Shown: positions 32,398-40,378, counted from the first letter of the stretch. The stretch: DNA of 40,378 nucleotides from DAOLOF01 sp964463605 (GCA_964463605.1 CAYXBZ010000003.1:1-40378), one strand, 5' to 3'. Notes: generated from the sequence alone by a model not told the origin. Numbers and translations: made by a program.

Positions 32398-33402
32398 ATG
32401 AATAATAAACCAGCCAAGCAGCTTGCATTATTTTTTCTGATAACCTTGGGAGTTTTAGGGGTGTTTTTAACCTATCAGCAATGGCAAGAAGAGGAAGAAA
32501 TAGAAACTTTTCAAGAGGCTATTAATCAACATTCAGAATTAGAATTGGAATCAATAGATTTGTCGGAGCTCAGCCCCAATCAAGTTGTTCAACGTTTTTA
32601 TAGTTGGTATTTAAACTACAAAGGTAATCCCGTAGCTGATAAGGCTTATCTTAGCTCTGAACTCGTGTCTGATAGATTTAAAGAACTTATTCAAACTCAA
32701 GTTGTTGATCAAGAAGTAGCTCAAGTTGATCCATTCTTATTAGCGCAAGATTTACCCGAAAAGTTTGAAGCAACGGAATCAATTATTGAAGATGATACTG
32801 CGTCAATCAAGGTTATATTCACCATTGATCAACAAGAATTTTTCCGCCAAGTTGACTTGATCAAGGCAGACAACATCTGGCAAATTAATCAGGTACAGAT
32901 AATTGAGGGAGTAATGCGCGCCACTGATGAAGAAAATGAGATGGAGGTAATTGTCTACTTTTCTGATAAACAAGCCATTCAAGAAGGGGGTGACTGCGGC
33001 ATCGTCTACGGCACTTCTCGCACCATCTCCCAGTCCTTTGATCTAGAATCTGAAATCGAAGCTACGCTACAGGAGTTATTTAAGGGTCCAACTACTCAAG
33101 AAGAGGAGGGTCGCTTCACTTCAATCTTTTCCCAAGAAACCGCCGACCTACTTAATGATTTCAGATTAGTTGACAACACTGCCTACGTAGACCTAGATAA
33201 CGCCCCAGAAAAATTGGCAGGGCAAAATGCCTCTTGTGCTGGTCAGGCTTTGCTGTCTCAGATTGAAGAGACGGTTAAACATAACCAACAGGTAACGCAA
33301 GTAGTTATCTCCACTAATGGTGATGCCCAAGCTTTCTACGAGTGGCTGCAGCTGCCTTGCGACGAAAGCAACAACTTCTGCCAAACAGTTTTTGAAGAGT
33401 AG
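32398..33402 (+). CDS. GerMN-domain anchored protein
   Basis: A 334-residue protein with an N-terminal membrane anchor (residues about 7-24) and two outside domains. The first (about 55-170: VQRFYSWYLNYKGNPVADK, IKVIFTIDQQEFFRQVDLIK, WQINQVQII) resembles the DUF3828-type NTF2-like fold. The second (about 180-330: EVIVYFSDKQ, EATLQELFKGPTTQEEEG, FRLVDNTAYVDLDNAPEKLA, VTQVVISTNG) is a GerMN domain, known from GerM and other envelope proteins, with no enzymatic activity described. Four Cys residues (CGIVYG, SCAGQA, LPCDESNNFC) could form disulphides. Likely an envelope or peptidoglycan-linked factor. Confidence 0.85.
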   Translation: MNNKPAKQLALFFLITLGVLGVFLTYQQWQEEEEIETFQEAINQHSELELESIDLSELSPNQVVQRFYSWYLNYKGNPVADKAYLSSELVSDRFKELIQTQVVDQEVAQVDPFLLAQDLPEKFEATESIIEDDTASIKVIFTIDQQEFFRQVDLIKADNIWQINQVQIIEGVMRATDEENEMEVIVYFSDKQAIQEGGDCGIVYGTSRTISQSFDLESEIEATLQELFKGPTTQEEEGRFTSIFSQETADLLNDFRLVDNTAYVDLDNAPEKLAGQNASCAGQALLSQIEETVKHNQQVTQVVISTNGDAQAFYEWLQLPCDESNNFCQTVFEE

Positions 33403-33424
33403 GTCACTGAACTACTAGCAACTT

Positions 33425-33823
33425 TTATTCGGTGGTAGTGCCGTCAAAATGAGGCTCACTGGCCATCGCTTCTTCTTTGGTTTCTCGAACTGTGCCCTCT
33501 TTGTGATGAGGCGGTGAGTACAAAGTGTAAAGCTTTAATTTTTCGGTTGATGATGTGTTAATAATGTTGTGCTCGGCTCCAGCCGGAACAATAATCGCGG
33601 TGCCGTCTTTGAGTTCATACTCATTATCATCAATAACACACTTGCCTTCTCCCGATTCAAAGCGAAAAAACTGATCATTGTGTTCATGCACCTCCACACC
33701 AATATCTTCATTGGGCTCGAGACTCATTAGCACTAGCTGGGTGTTATTGCCCGTGTATAGCACTTGACGAAAATTATTATTTTGAAGAGTTTGCTCTTCG
33801 ATGTTGGCATTGAAACCTTTCAT
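33425..33823 (-). CDS. Small cupin-domain protein
   Basis: A 132-residue single-domain cupin. Motif 1 is GVEVHEHNDQFFRFESGEG (G-x5-HxH-x3,4-E-x6-G) and motif 2 is IIVPAGAEHNIINTS (G-x5-PxG-x2-H-x3-N). The metal-binding His and Glu residues are present. This type is common in bacteria as a small metal-dependent isomerase, dioxygenase or sugar-binding protein; the exact role cannot be told. It is one of the few genes here with a strong ribosome site (AAAGGAG just upstream of the ATG at 33823). Confidence 0.9.
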   Translation of the reverse strand: MKGFNANIEEQTLQNNNFRQVLYTGNNTQLVLMSLEPNEDIGVEVHEHNDQFFRFESGEGKCVIDDNEYELKDGTAIIVPAGAEHNIINTSSTEKLKLYTLYSPPHHKEGTVRETKEEAMASEPHFDGTTTE

Positions 33824-33937
33824 GGCTTTCTCCTTTATTCTTAATTAATCGTTCAATATACCCATGATATCAAATAACCAAAGAACATTCAGTGGTCTAC
33901 CTCACTTAGCAATCTAATGAATGCTAGTAACACTCAA

Positions 33938-35386
33938 TCAACACTCAATCGTCTGCTCCCGCTTGGGACCGGTGGTGACCATGAAAGGCTTGACCCCCAA
34001 AGACATTGAAACAAAAGCAATGTACTGCTGGGCTTCTTTGGGTAGCTCTTCCAGTTTCGTTTTTCCCTTAACATCTTCGCCATCCCAAGCTGGAAGATCG
34101 ACATAAACCGGTTTCACCTTATTCAGATACTCTTGATCAGGGCGATAGCCAACTTCCTTACCGTCAAGCTCATAAGCGATACAAACCTTAATTGGTACCT
34201 CGGGATAGCTGATGTCCAGATGGGTGATGACCACCTCTTCAGCCCTACTCACCTTGAACAAAAACGAGAGCATTGGCAGATCAAGATGTACGATGTCACG
34301 CGGACGACCAGTAGTGGCCCCATACTCGTTGGCATCCTCTCGAATTCTATGAGCCAACTTCTCATCCATTGGCGTAGGCAGCACCCTGGCTCCAACGCTG
34401 GAGGTGTAGGTCGCTTTAATGGTAGCCGCTTTCACCGACAGTTGGTCTTGGTCGATGATGCCTTCAGATGAAGAAAGCAGGCCATCAAAACTACAGTTGG
34501 AGGCGGTCACATCGGGATAAACTCCCCAGCGCTTATCCAAGCCAAGAGCCTGAGCCTTTTCCGCCATAATAGGCGTGTCACTGGCCCATTTTTCTTTTAA
34601 GAAATCAAAAACAGGCTGGATGAACTTTTTCAGTTCTTTTTTTGCCTGTGTCGTTCTTTTGAGCATTTGCTCATAACTGCCCACTTGAATTGGGTCTCCT
34701 TCAAGCCTAGGGACCTTAATCTCAGCCAACTTAAATCCGCAGCCCAAAGCTAGCTGCTCATAAAGCTCATAGTGCTGCTTAAGTTTTTCTGGCCAACTAT
34801 CACTAGCCAAATCTCTCATTCGCAGCGGATTGCGAAAAACTACATCAGCATAAGCTGGAGATATACCACGGCCGGTAGCGCCTTTGCTGCCGGTAGACCT
34901 CATCTTGAGTAGCGCCTCAAAAGCGCGATGGGTGTCCAGGCACAAAAAAGCCATCTCGTCTATTTTTAAGTCGGCGGGAATTTTTTTAACACCCAACGCT
35001 GCATAAACAGTTTCTATCTCTGTCACTAAATCTTCAGGGTGAAGCACCATTTCTTTTCCTAAAATCACGGTTGCTTTGCCCTGCAGCACACCAGCTCCTA
35101 ACTGGTGTAGCACAATTTTAATTTGATTAAACTCCACGGTGTGGCCGGCGTTGGCACCACCATTATCTCTATAAAAAACGAGATTCTTGTGAGTTTTTAA
35201 TAGAGTAGAAGCTATCTCGTCAGCCACCCTGCCCTTGCCTTCATCGCCTAAAGCACCTCCAATAATAGCCAAAGAGTTGGCTCTTCTATCAGGCTTAGAG
35301 AGCACATCTTCTTTTGATTGCGATTTTAAAACGCTTAGATCACCTCGCTGATAAACTTGTTCATAAAATGAGCGAATCTGATTCAT
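33938..35386 (-). CDS. purA: Adenylosuccinate synthetase, divergent
   Basis: A 482-residue enzyme that joins IMP and aspartate using GTP in the first step from IMP to AMP. The phosphate loop GDEGKG (47-52, catalytic Asp48), NGGANAGHT (His82), GSKGATGRGISPAYAD and EYGATTGRPRD are present. It is longer than usual (about 430) through an N-terminal extension of some 37 residues and internal insertions. Departures: WGDEGKG is LGDEGKG; the region FEGAQG is AEKAQA; and the guanine-binding TKxD of GTP recognition is THLD (388-391). A changed phosphate donor is possible. Its ATG overlaps the purB stop by four bases, so the two are coupled. Confidence 0.88.
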   Translation of the reverse strand: MNQIRSFYEQVYQRGDLSVLKSQSKEDVLSKPDRRANSLAIIGGALGDEGKGRVADEIASTLLKTHKNLVFYRDNGGANAGHTVEFNQIKIVLHQLGAGVLQGKATVILGKEMVLHPEDLVTEIETVYAALGVKKIPADLKIDEMAFLCLDTHRAFEALLKMRSTGSKGATGRGISPAYADVVFRNPLRMRDLASDSWPEKLKQHYELYEQLALGCGFKLAEIKVPRLEGDPIQVGSYEQMLKRTTQAKKELKKFIQPVFDFLKEKWASDTPIMAEKAQALGLDKRWGVYPDVTASNCSFDGLLSSSEGIIDQDQLSVKAATIKATYTSSVGARVLPTPMDEKLAHRIREDANEYGATTGRPRDIVHLDLPMLSFLFKVSRAEEVVITHLDISYPEVPIKVCIAYELDGKEVGYRPDQEYLNKVKPVYVDLPAWDGEDVKGKTKLEELPKEAQQYIAFVSMSLGVKPFMVTTGPKREQTIEC

Positions 35387-36759
35387 GATTGAATCTCCTT
35401 GATTAATTGATAAGTTTGAGCGGTAACTTTTTTGGCTAATGATGCACTTAGGCCTAAATAGTTGTAAGAAGTGATTGCTGAAAGCAACGGATCAATTTCT
35501 TGCGCTAATTGCTGCCACTCTTTTTGACCCCATTGCTTTTGTTTAGAAAGGCCGGCAATTTTTTCATAAGCCTGGTTGTCGCCTTTTTTCCTGGCTACAG
35601 TTTGAGCTGCCTCCGACAGAATATTCCAGTTGGCGAGTAAATCCGCCTCTACCTTTTTTTTGTTAATTTCAAGTTTGCTTAAACCTTTGGTTAATGACTG
35701 ATAGCCTAACAAACAGTGAGCAAAGCAGCTGCCAATGTTTCGTCTAATAGTGCTGTCTGATAAGTCTCGCTGCAGACGGCTGATGGGGAAACTGTTGATG
35801 AAAACGTTCATTAAACCGTTCGCCAGTTTAAGGTTGCCCTCACTGTTCTCAAACTCAATCGGGTTTATTTTTTGAGGCATAGTAGACGAACCAACATTAT
35901 CCTTTTTACCCAGTTGGATTAGCCAGTCATCGCTAATGTAACGCCAGAAGTCTTGATTCAGTCCAATTAATATTAAATTAAGATGAGTTAACTGTTGAAA
36001 CAAACTCACCAAATCGTCTTGTGGATTAATTTGAGTTGACAGTTCTATATGCGCAAACCCAAACGACTCCACCAATTCCTTGCTGATAGCAAGCCAGTCC
36101 TGCTCAGGATAAGCTAAAACCAAAGCTTGATAGCCGCCAACCGCCCCATTAAATTTGCCAGCCAACTGATAGCTGCTGATGTTTTTTGCGAGAGGATTGA
36201 GCCGGCTTAAAAAGACAGCCACTTCTTTGCCAAAAGTGGTAGGAATAGCGGCCTGGCCATGCGTTCTGGCCAAGATGGGCTGCTGGGCATACTTTTTGGC
36301 CAATTCACTTAAGGCGGTTAATAAAGAAATTAGTTTCGGCAGAATTACTTCGCTGAGTCCCTGCTTGAGCATCAAACGATAGGCTAAGTTGTTGACGTCC
36401 TCCGAGGTAATCCCAAAATGTAAGAAAGACCTTAAATCCGCTAAAGAGGTATCCTCAATTTGTTCTCGCAAAAAGTACTCGATAGCCTTAACATCATGAT
36501 GAATTTCTTGCTCAATTTTTTTTACCTGTTTAAGTTGTGCGAGGGTGGGTTGGCAAAACGATCGCAAGAGCTTGGTTTCTTTTGAGTTGATTTTTCGCAC
36601 TACCCGCTGCTTGGAGAGCAACAAGAGATACTCAACTTCAACAGTAATTCTATTTGAGATGAGAGCAGCCTCGCTAAAGATTTGGGCTAAAGGAGCAGTT
36701 TTTGATGAGTAGCGACCATCTGCGGCTGATAAAGCAAACAAAGGTTCTGCGGTAGTCAC
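35383..36759 (-). CDS. purB: Adenylosuccinate lyase
   Basis: A 458-residue fumarase/aspartase-fold enzyme that releases fumarate from adenylosuccinate to give AMP. The signature SSTMPQKINPIEFENSEGNL, with the flexible catalytic Ser loop, is intact. Other family marks: LSAADGRYSSKTAPL at the N-terminus, FLHFGITSEDVNNLAYRL, and ILARTHGQAAIPTTFGKE with the catalytic His. The start is GTG at 36759. A -10 (TATACT, 36766-36771) six bases upstream suggests leaderless translation from GTG. It forms a two-gene operon with purA; no earlier purine pathway genes are near. Confidence 0.95.
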   Translation of the reverse strand: MTTAEPLFALSAADGRYSSKTAPLAQIFSEAALISNRITVEVEYLLLLSKQRVVRKINSKETKLLRSFCQPTLAQLKQVKKIEQEIHHDVKAIEYFLREQIEDTSLADLRSFLHFGITSEDVNNLAYRLMLKQGLSEVILPKLISLLTALSELAKKYAQQPILARTHGQAAIPTTFGKEVAVFLSRLNPLAKNISSYQLAGKFNGAVGGYQALVLAYPEQDWLAISKELVESFGFAHIELSTQINPQDDLVSLFQQLTHLNLILIGLNQDFWRYISDDWLIQLGKKDNVGSSTMPQKINPIEFENSEGNLKLANGLMNVFINSFPISRLQRDLSDSTIRRNIGSCFAHCLLGYQSLTKGLSKLEINKKKVEADLLANWNILSEAAQTVARKKGDNQAYEKIAGLSKQKQWGQKEWQQLAQEIDPLLSAITSYNYLGLSASLAKKVTAQTYQLIKEIQS

Positions 36760-36765
36760 TACTGC

Positions 36766-36771
36766 AGTATA
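36766..36771 (-). promoter_or_regulatory. -10 box giving a leaderless GTG start for purB-purA
   Basis: TATACT on the minus strand is followed by six bases and GTG. The distance equals that found at other leaderless-type genes in the window. It supports GTG as the real start. Confidence 0.45.
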
Positions 36772-36863
36772 AAGGAAATGTAATTTGCAAACTAGGTCAA
36801 ATCCTGGTTAAAGTTAATTTTAATAAACCTGCTGATTTCCATTAAAGCCAAATTTAAAAGAGT

Positions 36864-36869
36864 TATAAT
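36864..36869 (+). promoter_or_regulatory. -10 box next to the methyltransferase start codon
   Basis: TATAAT ends eight bases before the ATG at 36878, leaving at most one or two untranslated bases. No ribosome-binding site is visible. Confidence 0.5.
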
Positions 36870-36877
36870 ACCAGCTC

Positions 36878-37879
36878 ATGTCATTCCTTAATCCAGAACT
36901 TGGAAGAGCACCTAGATCCAATGAGGTGTGTACTCACATCCCCTTTTGTCCCTGCTGTTTAGAGCCTAATCCTTGGCAACCGCACTCAGATTCAAGAGCT
37001 GGAGCTGTGCTGTCTTGCAAAAATTGCCAAACGGGTCGTTTAACTAGAGTTGATAAAAGCTTGATTCATCAACAATATGATCTGCAGGACAAGCATCAAG
37101 CTGAAATTGTTCAAGAGGGAGTACGACTGTATGCGGAGGATGCTCCCGCCAGAAGAGTGGCAGCGCGCAATCTCTTGGCTAAACTGCAACCACATTGCCA
37201 AGATCAAGAAGAAATCAGACTTTTAGATGTAGGAGCTCACACTGGCTTTTTGGTTGAGCAGGCAGCTGCCATCGGTATTGATGCCACTGGCATTGATGTG
37301 AATCCTTTTGCGGTTGATTATGGCAAAAATCAACTGTCTCTAGGCGAAAGAATGATTGAGGCTGATATTATGACCTTTAATCCCAAAGATAGATTTGATG
37401 CAGTTGTGATGGCCAATATTTTAGGGCATCTAGAAAATCCTTTGGAAGCCGTGATAAAAGCTGCTCAACTGCTCGATCGGGATGGCTACTTTTTGGCTCA
37501 AACTCCAAAATTTGATAACCCGTTTATGAAATTACCCAAGCCTGTGAGTGATAACTGGCGTTATTTCTCGGATACTTACTTTTGGTACTTCAGTGAGTTG
37601 GGAATGAGGCAGCTGTTAACAAAAAATGGTTTTGAGGTGATAAGTATTTCTCATTCAAGAAGACCGATCACCATTCCTTTTCTTGCCGAAAGAGCATTGG
37701 AGTTAATTCGCATTCAGCTATTGGAGCCATTGGAGGCAAGTCACGATGTGAGCATGGCAAAAGTTCACGCCAGGTTGAAAGCTGCTATAGAAAAGCTTCG
37801 CCACAGCAGCCTTCAGGATGTTAATTTGGATTTAGGAGTTTTAGGGGACTCGATGGATGTATTGGCAAGGAAAATTTAG
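36878..37879 (+). CDS. Class I SAM-dependent methyltransferase with N-terminal zinc ribbon
   Basis: A 333-residue protein. Residues about 22-55 form a zinc ribbon (CPCCLEPN ... LSCKNCQTG). The methyltransferase domain follows: motif I LLDVGAHTGFLVEQAA, acidic motif II (ATGIDVNPFAVDYGK), EADIMTFNPKDRFDAVVMAN for motifs III-IV, and ILGHLENPLEAVIKAAQLL for the helix after it. This combination is common in methyltransferases acting on sugars, glycolipids or O-antigen in surface clusters (type 11/12). It could instead act on a small metabolite. It is transcribed alone. Confidence 0.88.
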   Translation: MSFLNPELGRAPRSNEVCTHIPFCPCCLEPNPWQPHSDSRAGAVLSCKNCQTGRLTRVDKSLIHQQYDLQDKHQAEIVQEGVRLYAEDAPARRVAARNLLAKLQPHCQDQEEIRLLDVGAHTGFLVEQAAAIGIDATGIDVNPFAVDYGKNQLSLGERMIEADIMTFNPKDRFDAVVMANILGHLENPLEAVIKAAQLLDRDGYFLAQTPKFDNPFMKLPKPVSDNWRYFSDTYFWYFSELGMRQLLTKNGFEVISISHSRRPITIPFLAERALELIRIQLLEPLEASHDVSMAKVHARLKAAIEKLRHSSLQDVNLDLGVLGDSMDVLARKI

Positions 37880-38231
37880 GTGGAGGAGTGAGAGGGGGTT
37901 GCGGGTGGTTTTTTTTGCTAACGGGTGATTTGGATTGTAAAAAGATCTGATTGGACTGATTGAAAAGACTTCTAGTTATAAGATTCGCTTAATAAATCTA
38001 GGTTTATTTCAACTCAAATGAAATTATTTGATAAAGCTTCATTTTTGAGTCTTTCAATTAGTACTTGTGCGCTGTTGCTCAAACTTGCTTGACTTCTCAT
38101 CTCACTTTAAAGTCCACATTATTCAAAATTCGTTGTCGATAAAAATTCAGTATATAACTAAAAAACTTGCAAAGTCCTATAAGATTAAATATAATACCTG
38201 ATCTAACAATATTATTAACAGCACATTCGTC
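37880..38231. other. Gene-free stretch with promoter and a short repeat
   Basis: No coding frame with family resemblance is visible. It starts with a G-rich stretch after the methyltransferase stop. The segment 38074-38108 is similar to 40271-40303, with the core CTTCTCATCTCACTTT identical (38093-38108 and 40288-40303). TATAAT at 38190-38195 is a plausible -10 for the gene at 38232, with a leader of about 30 bases. Confidence 0.6.
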
Positions 38232-38768
38232 ATGGCTACTGCAGAAATCAAACAAGTAAAACTTACAAAAGAAAAATTAATAGCTGCCCTTTTACCACTT
38301 ATAGGAGCCATTCTGTTTATGGTTTCTAGGGGAAATAGTAACTCTAAAACACCAAGTAGAATTTCGCAGCCAATTAATAATCCTACTCCCCCCAGCACTT
38401 TATCAATTCCCGCCAATCCAGAAGCAGATACTCCCGCTAAACCCGAACCTTATCAACTTCAGCCAAGTCAGCTTGAAATATTAGAATCAATGCTGGAGAT
38501 ACTGCTTAAATCAGCCCTTAAGGATTGGAAAAGTGGTGTCGCCATCACTCAGATAGCGGAAAATTTGCTTAAAACACAAGAAAAAGGAAAGTTGCTAAAT
38601 AATATCGCTTTTGTAGGTCAAATAGCTGGCGAATATGCAAATGAAATCGTAACAATTCCTGATGAACAAGTTCTTAAGTTGATTACCTATATTATTCAAG
38701 ATCCTACTCTAAGAGCAGAATTTGAAAGATTTATTGAGGAACTGTTTATTGCCATCATGATGATGTAG
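38232..38768 (+). CDS. Anchored hypothetical protein with Pro-rich linker
   Basis: A 178-residue protein I do not recognise. It has a basic N-terminus, one membrane segment (KLIAALLPLIGAILFMVS, about 16-33), a Pro/Ser/Thr/Asn-rich linker (about 34-75) and an acidic helical C-terminal domain (LEILESMLEILLKSALKDWK to FERFIEELFIAIMMM). It is followed by lemA 78 bases downstream and the coiled-coil protein gene, all on one strand, so a shared envelope role is plausible. Confidence 0.75.
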   Translation: MATAEIKQVKLTKEKLIAALLPLIGAILFMVSRGNSNSKTPSRISQPINNPTPPSTLSIPANPEADTPAKPEPYQLQPSQLEILESMLEILLKSALKDWKSGVAITQIAENLLKTQEKGKLLNNIAFVGQIAGEYANEIVTIPDEQVLKLITYIIQDPTLRAEFERFIEELFIAIMMM

Positions 38769-38846
38769 AGTATAATTAAGCAAGTTTTCTATATAATTGC
38801 TAAGTTATTAATTATCAAAAAAAAGTAATACTTAATTAAGGAACAT

Positions 38847-39395
38847 ATGCCACTCACCCAATTGCTCATTATCATCGCCCTGATACTATTTATTCTTTTT
38901 GCGATGCTGCTTGCCAAATATAATTCGTTCGTAAAGTTGAGAAATAGAGTTAAAACAAATTTTTCTGATATTAGCATTCAACTTAAAAAAAGAGCTGCTC
39001 TCATTCAAAATTTAGTGGAATTAGTAAAAGAGTACGCTGATCATGAAAGTAAAACTTTTACTCAAGTAGCAAAAGCAAGATCTGCAGTAGATAGCTCTTC
39101 ATCCGCACAAGAATCAGCTCAAGCAGAAAATATGCTTTCTCAAACGCTACGCTCGCTCATGGTTGTAAGTGAAGATTACCCAGAGCTTAAAGCCAATGAT
39201 AATTACATTCAAGTTAAACAAGATCTGCTTGTCGCTGAAAATGATATTGTTAGAGCTAGAGCAATTTACAACCAAAGTGTTGAAAATTATAACAATGCTA
39301 TTCAAATGTTCCCGGGATTATTGGTTGCCAACATGTTCGAGTTTAAAGAAGCCGATTTATTTCAACCAACCGCAGTTGAAACTCAAACAAAATAA
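38847..39395 (+). CDS. lemA: LemA family protein
   Basis: A 182-residue protein with an N-terminal membrane helix (LLIIIALILFILFAMLLAKY) and a long helical bundle outside. The family blocks are clear: YNSFVKLRNRVKTNFSDISI, QLKKRAALIQNLVELVKEYA, ARSAVDSSSSAQESAQAEN, LMVVSEDYPELKANDNYIQV and RAIYNQSVENYNNAIQMFPG. LemA proteins are widespread in bacteria; the biochemical role is unknown. Unusually, no TPM-domain (YgcG-like) or M48 peptidase gene, its common partners, lies next to it. Confidence 0.95.
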   Translation: MPLTQLLIIIALILFILFAMLLAKYNSFVKLRNRVKTNFSDISIQLKKRAALIQNLVELVKEYADHESKTFTQVAKARSAVDSSSSAQESAQAENMLSQTLRSLMVVSEDYPELKANDNYIQVKQDLLVAENDIVRARAIYNQSVENYNNAIQMFPGLLVANMFEFKEADLFQPTAVETQTK

Positions 39396-39439
39396 CTTCT
39401 TGCTTACAACTACAACTTGTCTATAAATGAAGAAATAGT

Positions 39440-40057
39440 ATGAAGTCACCTTTCTCTCATCCATCAAGCACCATAAGAAGATCTGCCTATATATTGTCGA
39501 TGGTGTTTTTTCTATCAACAGCGTCTTTTGTTGCAGCTCTAGATCACGGGTCAAGAACTGGTGAACTTGATGATATGTATGACCAACATCTAAAACAACC
39601 ATACGAGCAGGTGACAGCGGTTGTCCGAGAATATCGTCAATTAAGGCAAGAACAAGCAGCAAGAGAGAAGGAGTTGAAACAACTTTACGATGAATTAGAA
39701 AGAAAAAATGTTGTAAGAGTTGAGAATAAGATAGAGCTTAATTCATCGTCTAGCTCTAATCAAAATCCAGCTAACTCCCCTCAAATGCATCGAATACAAG
39801 TACAAACTCAAGAAACACACATCCCACCCATTGATTCTGAGACGTCAATTGAAGAAATGAATGCAAAACATCAGGCATGGCTAGAAGAGTTTGAGGATAG
39901 ATCTAATCAAGCACGTCAAGAACTAGAAAAAACCAGTCAAGAAAATCAACTGAAAACGGAGGAATTTGCTGCAGAATCCAAGCAGAAAATGCAAGAGGCC
40001 AAGGATGCCAGTGCCCAAAAAATTCAAGAGTTCAAAGAGAAATATGGAATTGAATGA
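39440..40057 (+). CDS. Secreted coiled-coil hypothetical protein
   Basis: A 205-residue protein with a signal peptide (SAYILSMVFFLSTASFVAAL, cleavage probably after the Ala run near residue 33). The mature part is almost all charged coiled coil, rich in Glu, Gln and Lys (VVREYRQLRQEQAAREKELK; QARQELEKTSQENQLKTEEF; ESKQKMQEAKDASAQKIQEF), with a Ser/Asn-rich break in the middle. No family is recognised. It starts 45 bases after lemA and probably shares its transcript. Confidence 0.75.
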   Translation: MKSPFSHPSSTIRRSAYILSMVFFLSTASFVAALDHGSRTGELDDMYDQHLKQPYEQVTAVVREYRQLRQEQAAREKELKQLYDELERKNVVRVENKIELNSSSSSNQNPANSPQMHRIQVQTQETHIPPIDSETSIEEMNAKHQAWLEEFEDRSNQARQELEKTSQENQLKTEEFAAESKQKMQEAKDASAQKIQEFKEKYGIE

Positions 40058-40138
40058 TTTGGTGTTCTTCGAGAAATAATAGTTTAAATTTCAATCAATT
40101 AAAAAGTATTAACTGTTTTTTGAGGTGGTGCACTGCTC

Positions 40139-40234
40139 ATCCTGCTTCGCAGGATTCCCAGTATTACTCGGGTTGGCTTCGCCAACTCGACGGCAAGATT
40201 TCCCGACTCGCTTCACTTTGTGAAGCTCCCGGGA
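40139..40234. repeat. Cluster of tri-loop palindromes
   Basis: Three perfect or near-perfect hairpins in about 100 bases: 40139-40155 (ATCCTGC, loop TTC), 40169-40189 (nine pairs with one wobble, loop TTC), and 40210-40226 (GCTTCAC, loop TTT), the last nested in an outer stem TCCCG/CGGGA (40201-40205 with 40230-40234). Two contain GCTTCGC, whose complement GCGAAGC is known to form an exceptionally stable DNA mini-hairpin. The remaining stretch to 40378 holds the short repeat copy at 40271-40303 and no gene. Confidence 0.7.
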
Positions 40235-40378
40235 TTAACCAGGTTTGCAAAATCTATAAATAATTTTGTTTTGCTCACTTGGTTGAACTTCTCATCTCAC
40301 TTTCAATTTCACCGGTGTGGTGAGATTTACTGCTCGCTTGGTTCTCACCTGCGCTCCCAGTATAAGCAGGCTCGTGAG

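Overview
The window is a gene-dense, AT-rich bacterial chromosome segment with about 42 protein genes, two intact tRNA genes (Asn, Tyr), several decayed genes and clusters of small palindromes. I see no phage, plasmid or CRISPR module. The gene mix (LemA, GerMN, CapA, C39-like peptidase, many envelope glycosyltransferases, purine interconversion with no complete pathway nearby, very short intergenic gaps) suggests a member of the Candidate Phyla Radiation (Patescibacteria, perhaps Microgenomates-like). That placement is inference from gene content. Stops include TGA, TAG and TAA, so the code looks standard. tRNA 3' CCA ends are not encoded. Many genes have a TATAAT-like box 6-10 nt before the start codon, which points to widespread leaderless mRNAs.

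Layout. 1-294: palindrome-rich leader. 295-5640: a large anchored protein with an uncharacterised C-terminal domain, a DUF2178 / XRE regulator / HEAT-repeat operon, a GT39-like membrane glycosyltransferase and a DUF167 protein. 5641-6958: remnant of an alpha/beta hydrolase, then GlsB-like and YggT-like small membrane proteins and a ribbon-helix-helix protein. 7000-8980: DEAD-box helicase with a long structured leader, then a Nudix gene broken by three stops and one frameshift. 9055-11962: VIT-like transporter, a divergent deaminase / ITPase pair, a nuclease with an assembly gap in its C-terminal Excalibur-like domain, and a tiny transposase-like remnant. 12338-15085: guanylate-kinase-like protein plus a DHODH/PreA-like ferredoxin-fused flavoprotein, a zinc-ribbon protein and a Nudix hydrolase. 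15135-15520: tRNA-Asn, tRNA-Tyr and two tRNA-Tyr copies rebuilt with GC-rich palindromes. 15607-20350: rpoD, a coiled-coil protein, map, an M29 aminopeptidase and an RmlC-like cupin. 20365-22823: PfkB-family kinase, viperin-like radical SAM enzyme and a deoxyribosyltransferase-like protein. 22850-29035: UvrD helicase-nuclease, Dus and a secreted C39-like protein. 29077-33823: GT4, GT2, CapA, GerMN and cupin. 33938-36759: purA-purB. 36878-40057: methyltransferase and a three-gene block around lemA, flanked by a short repeat. 40058-40378: palindrome cluster.

Themes. Purine and nucleotide handling recurs: PurA/PurB (IMP to AMP), a purine-type deaminase, ITPase, a GMP-kinase-like protein, two Nudix genes, a deoxyribosyltransferase-like protein and a PfkB kinase beside a viperin-like enzyme. 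The last pair is the best candidate for an undescribed system. If the radical SAM enzyme is a true viperin it would make chain-terminating ddh-nucleotides, a known antiviral chemistry, here paired with a ribokinase-fold kinase. Envelope and surface polysaccharide functions form the second theme.
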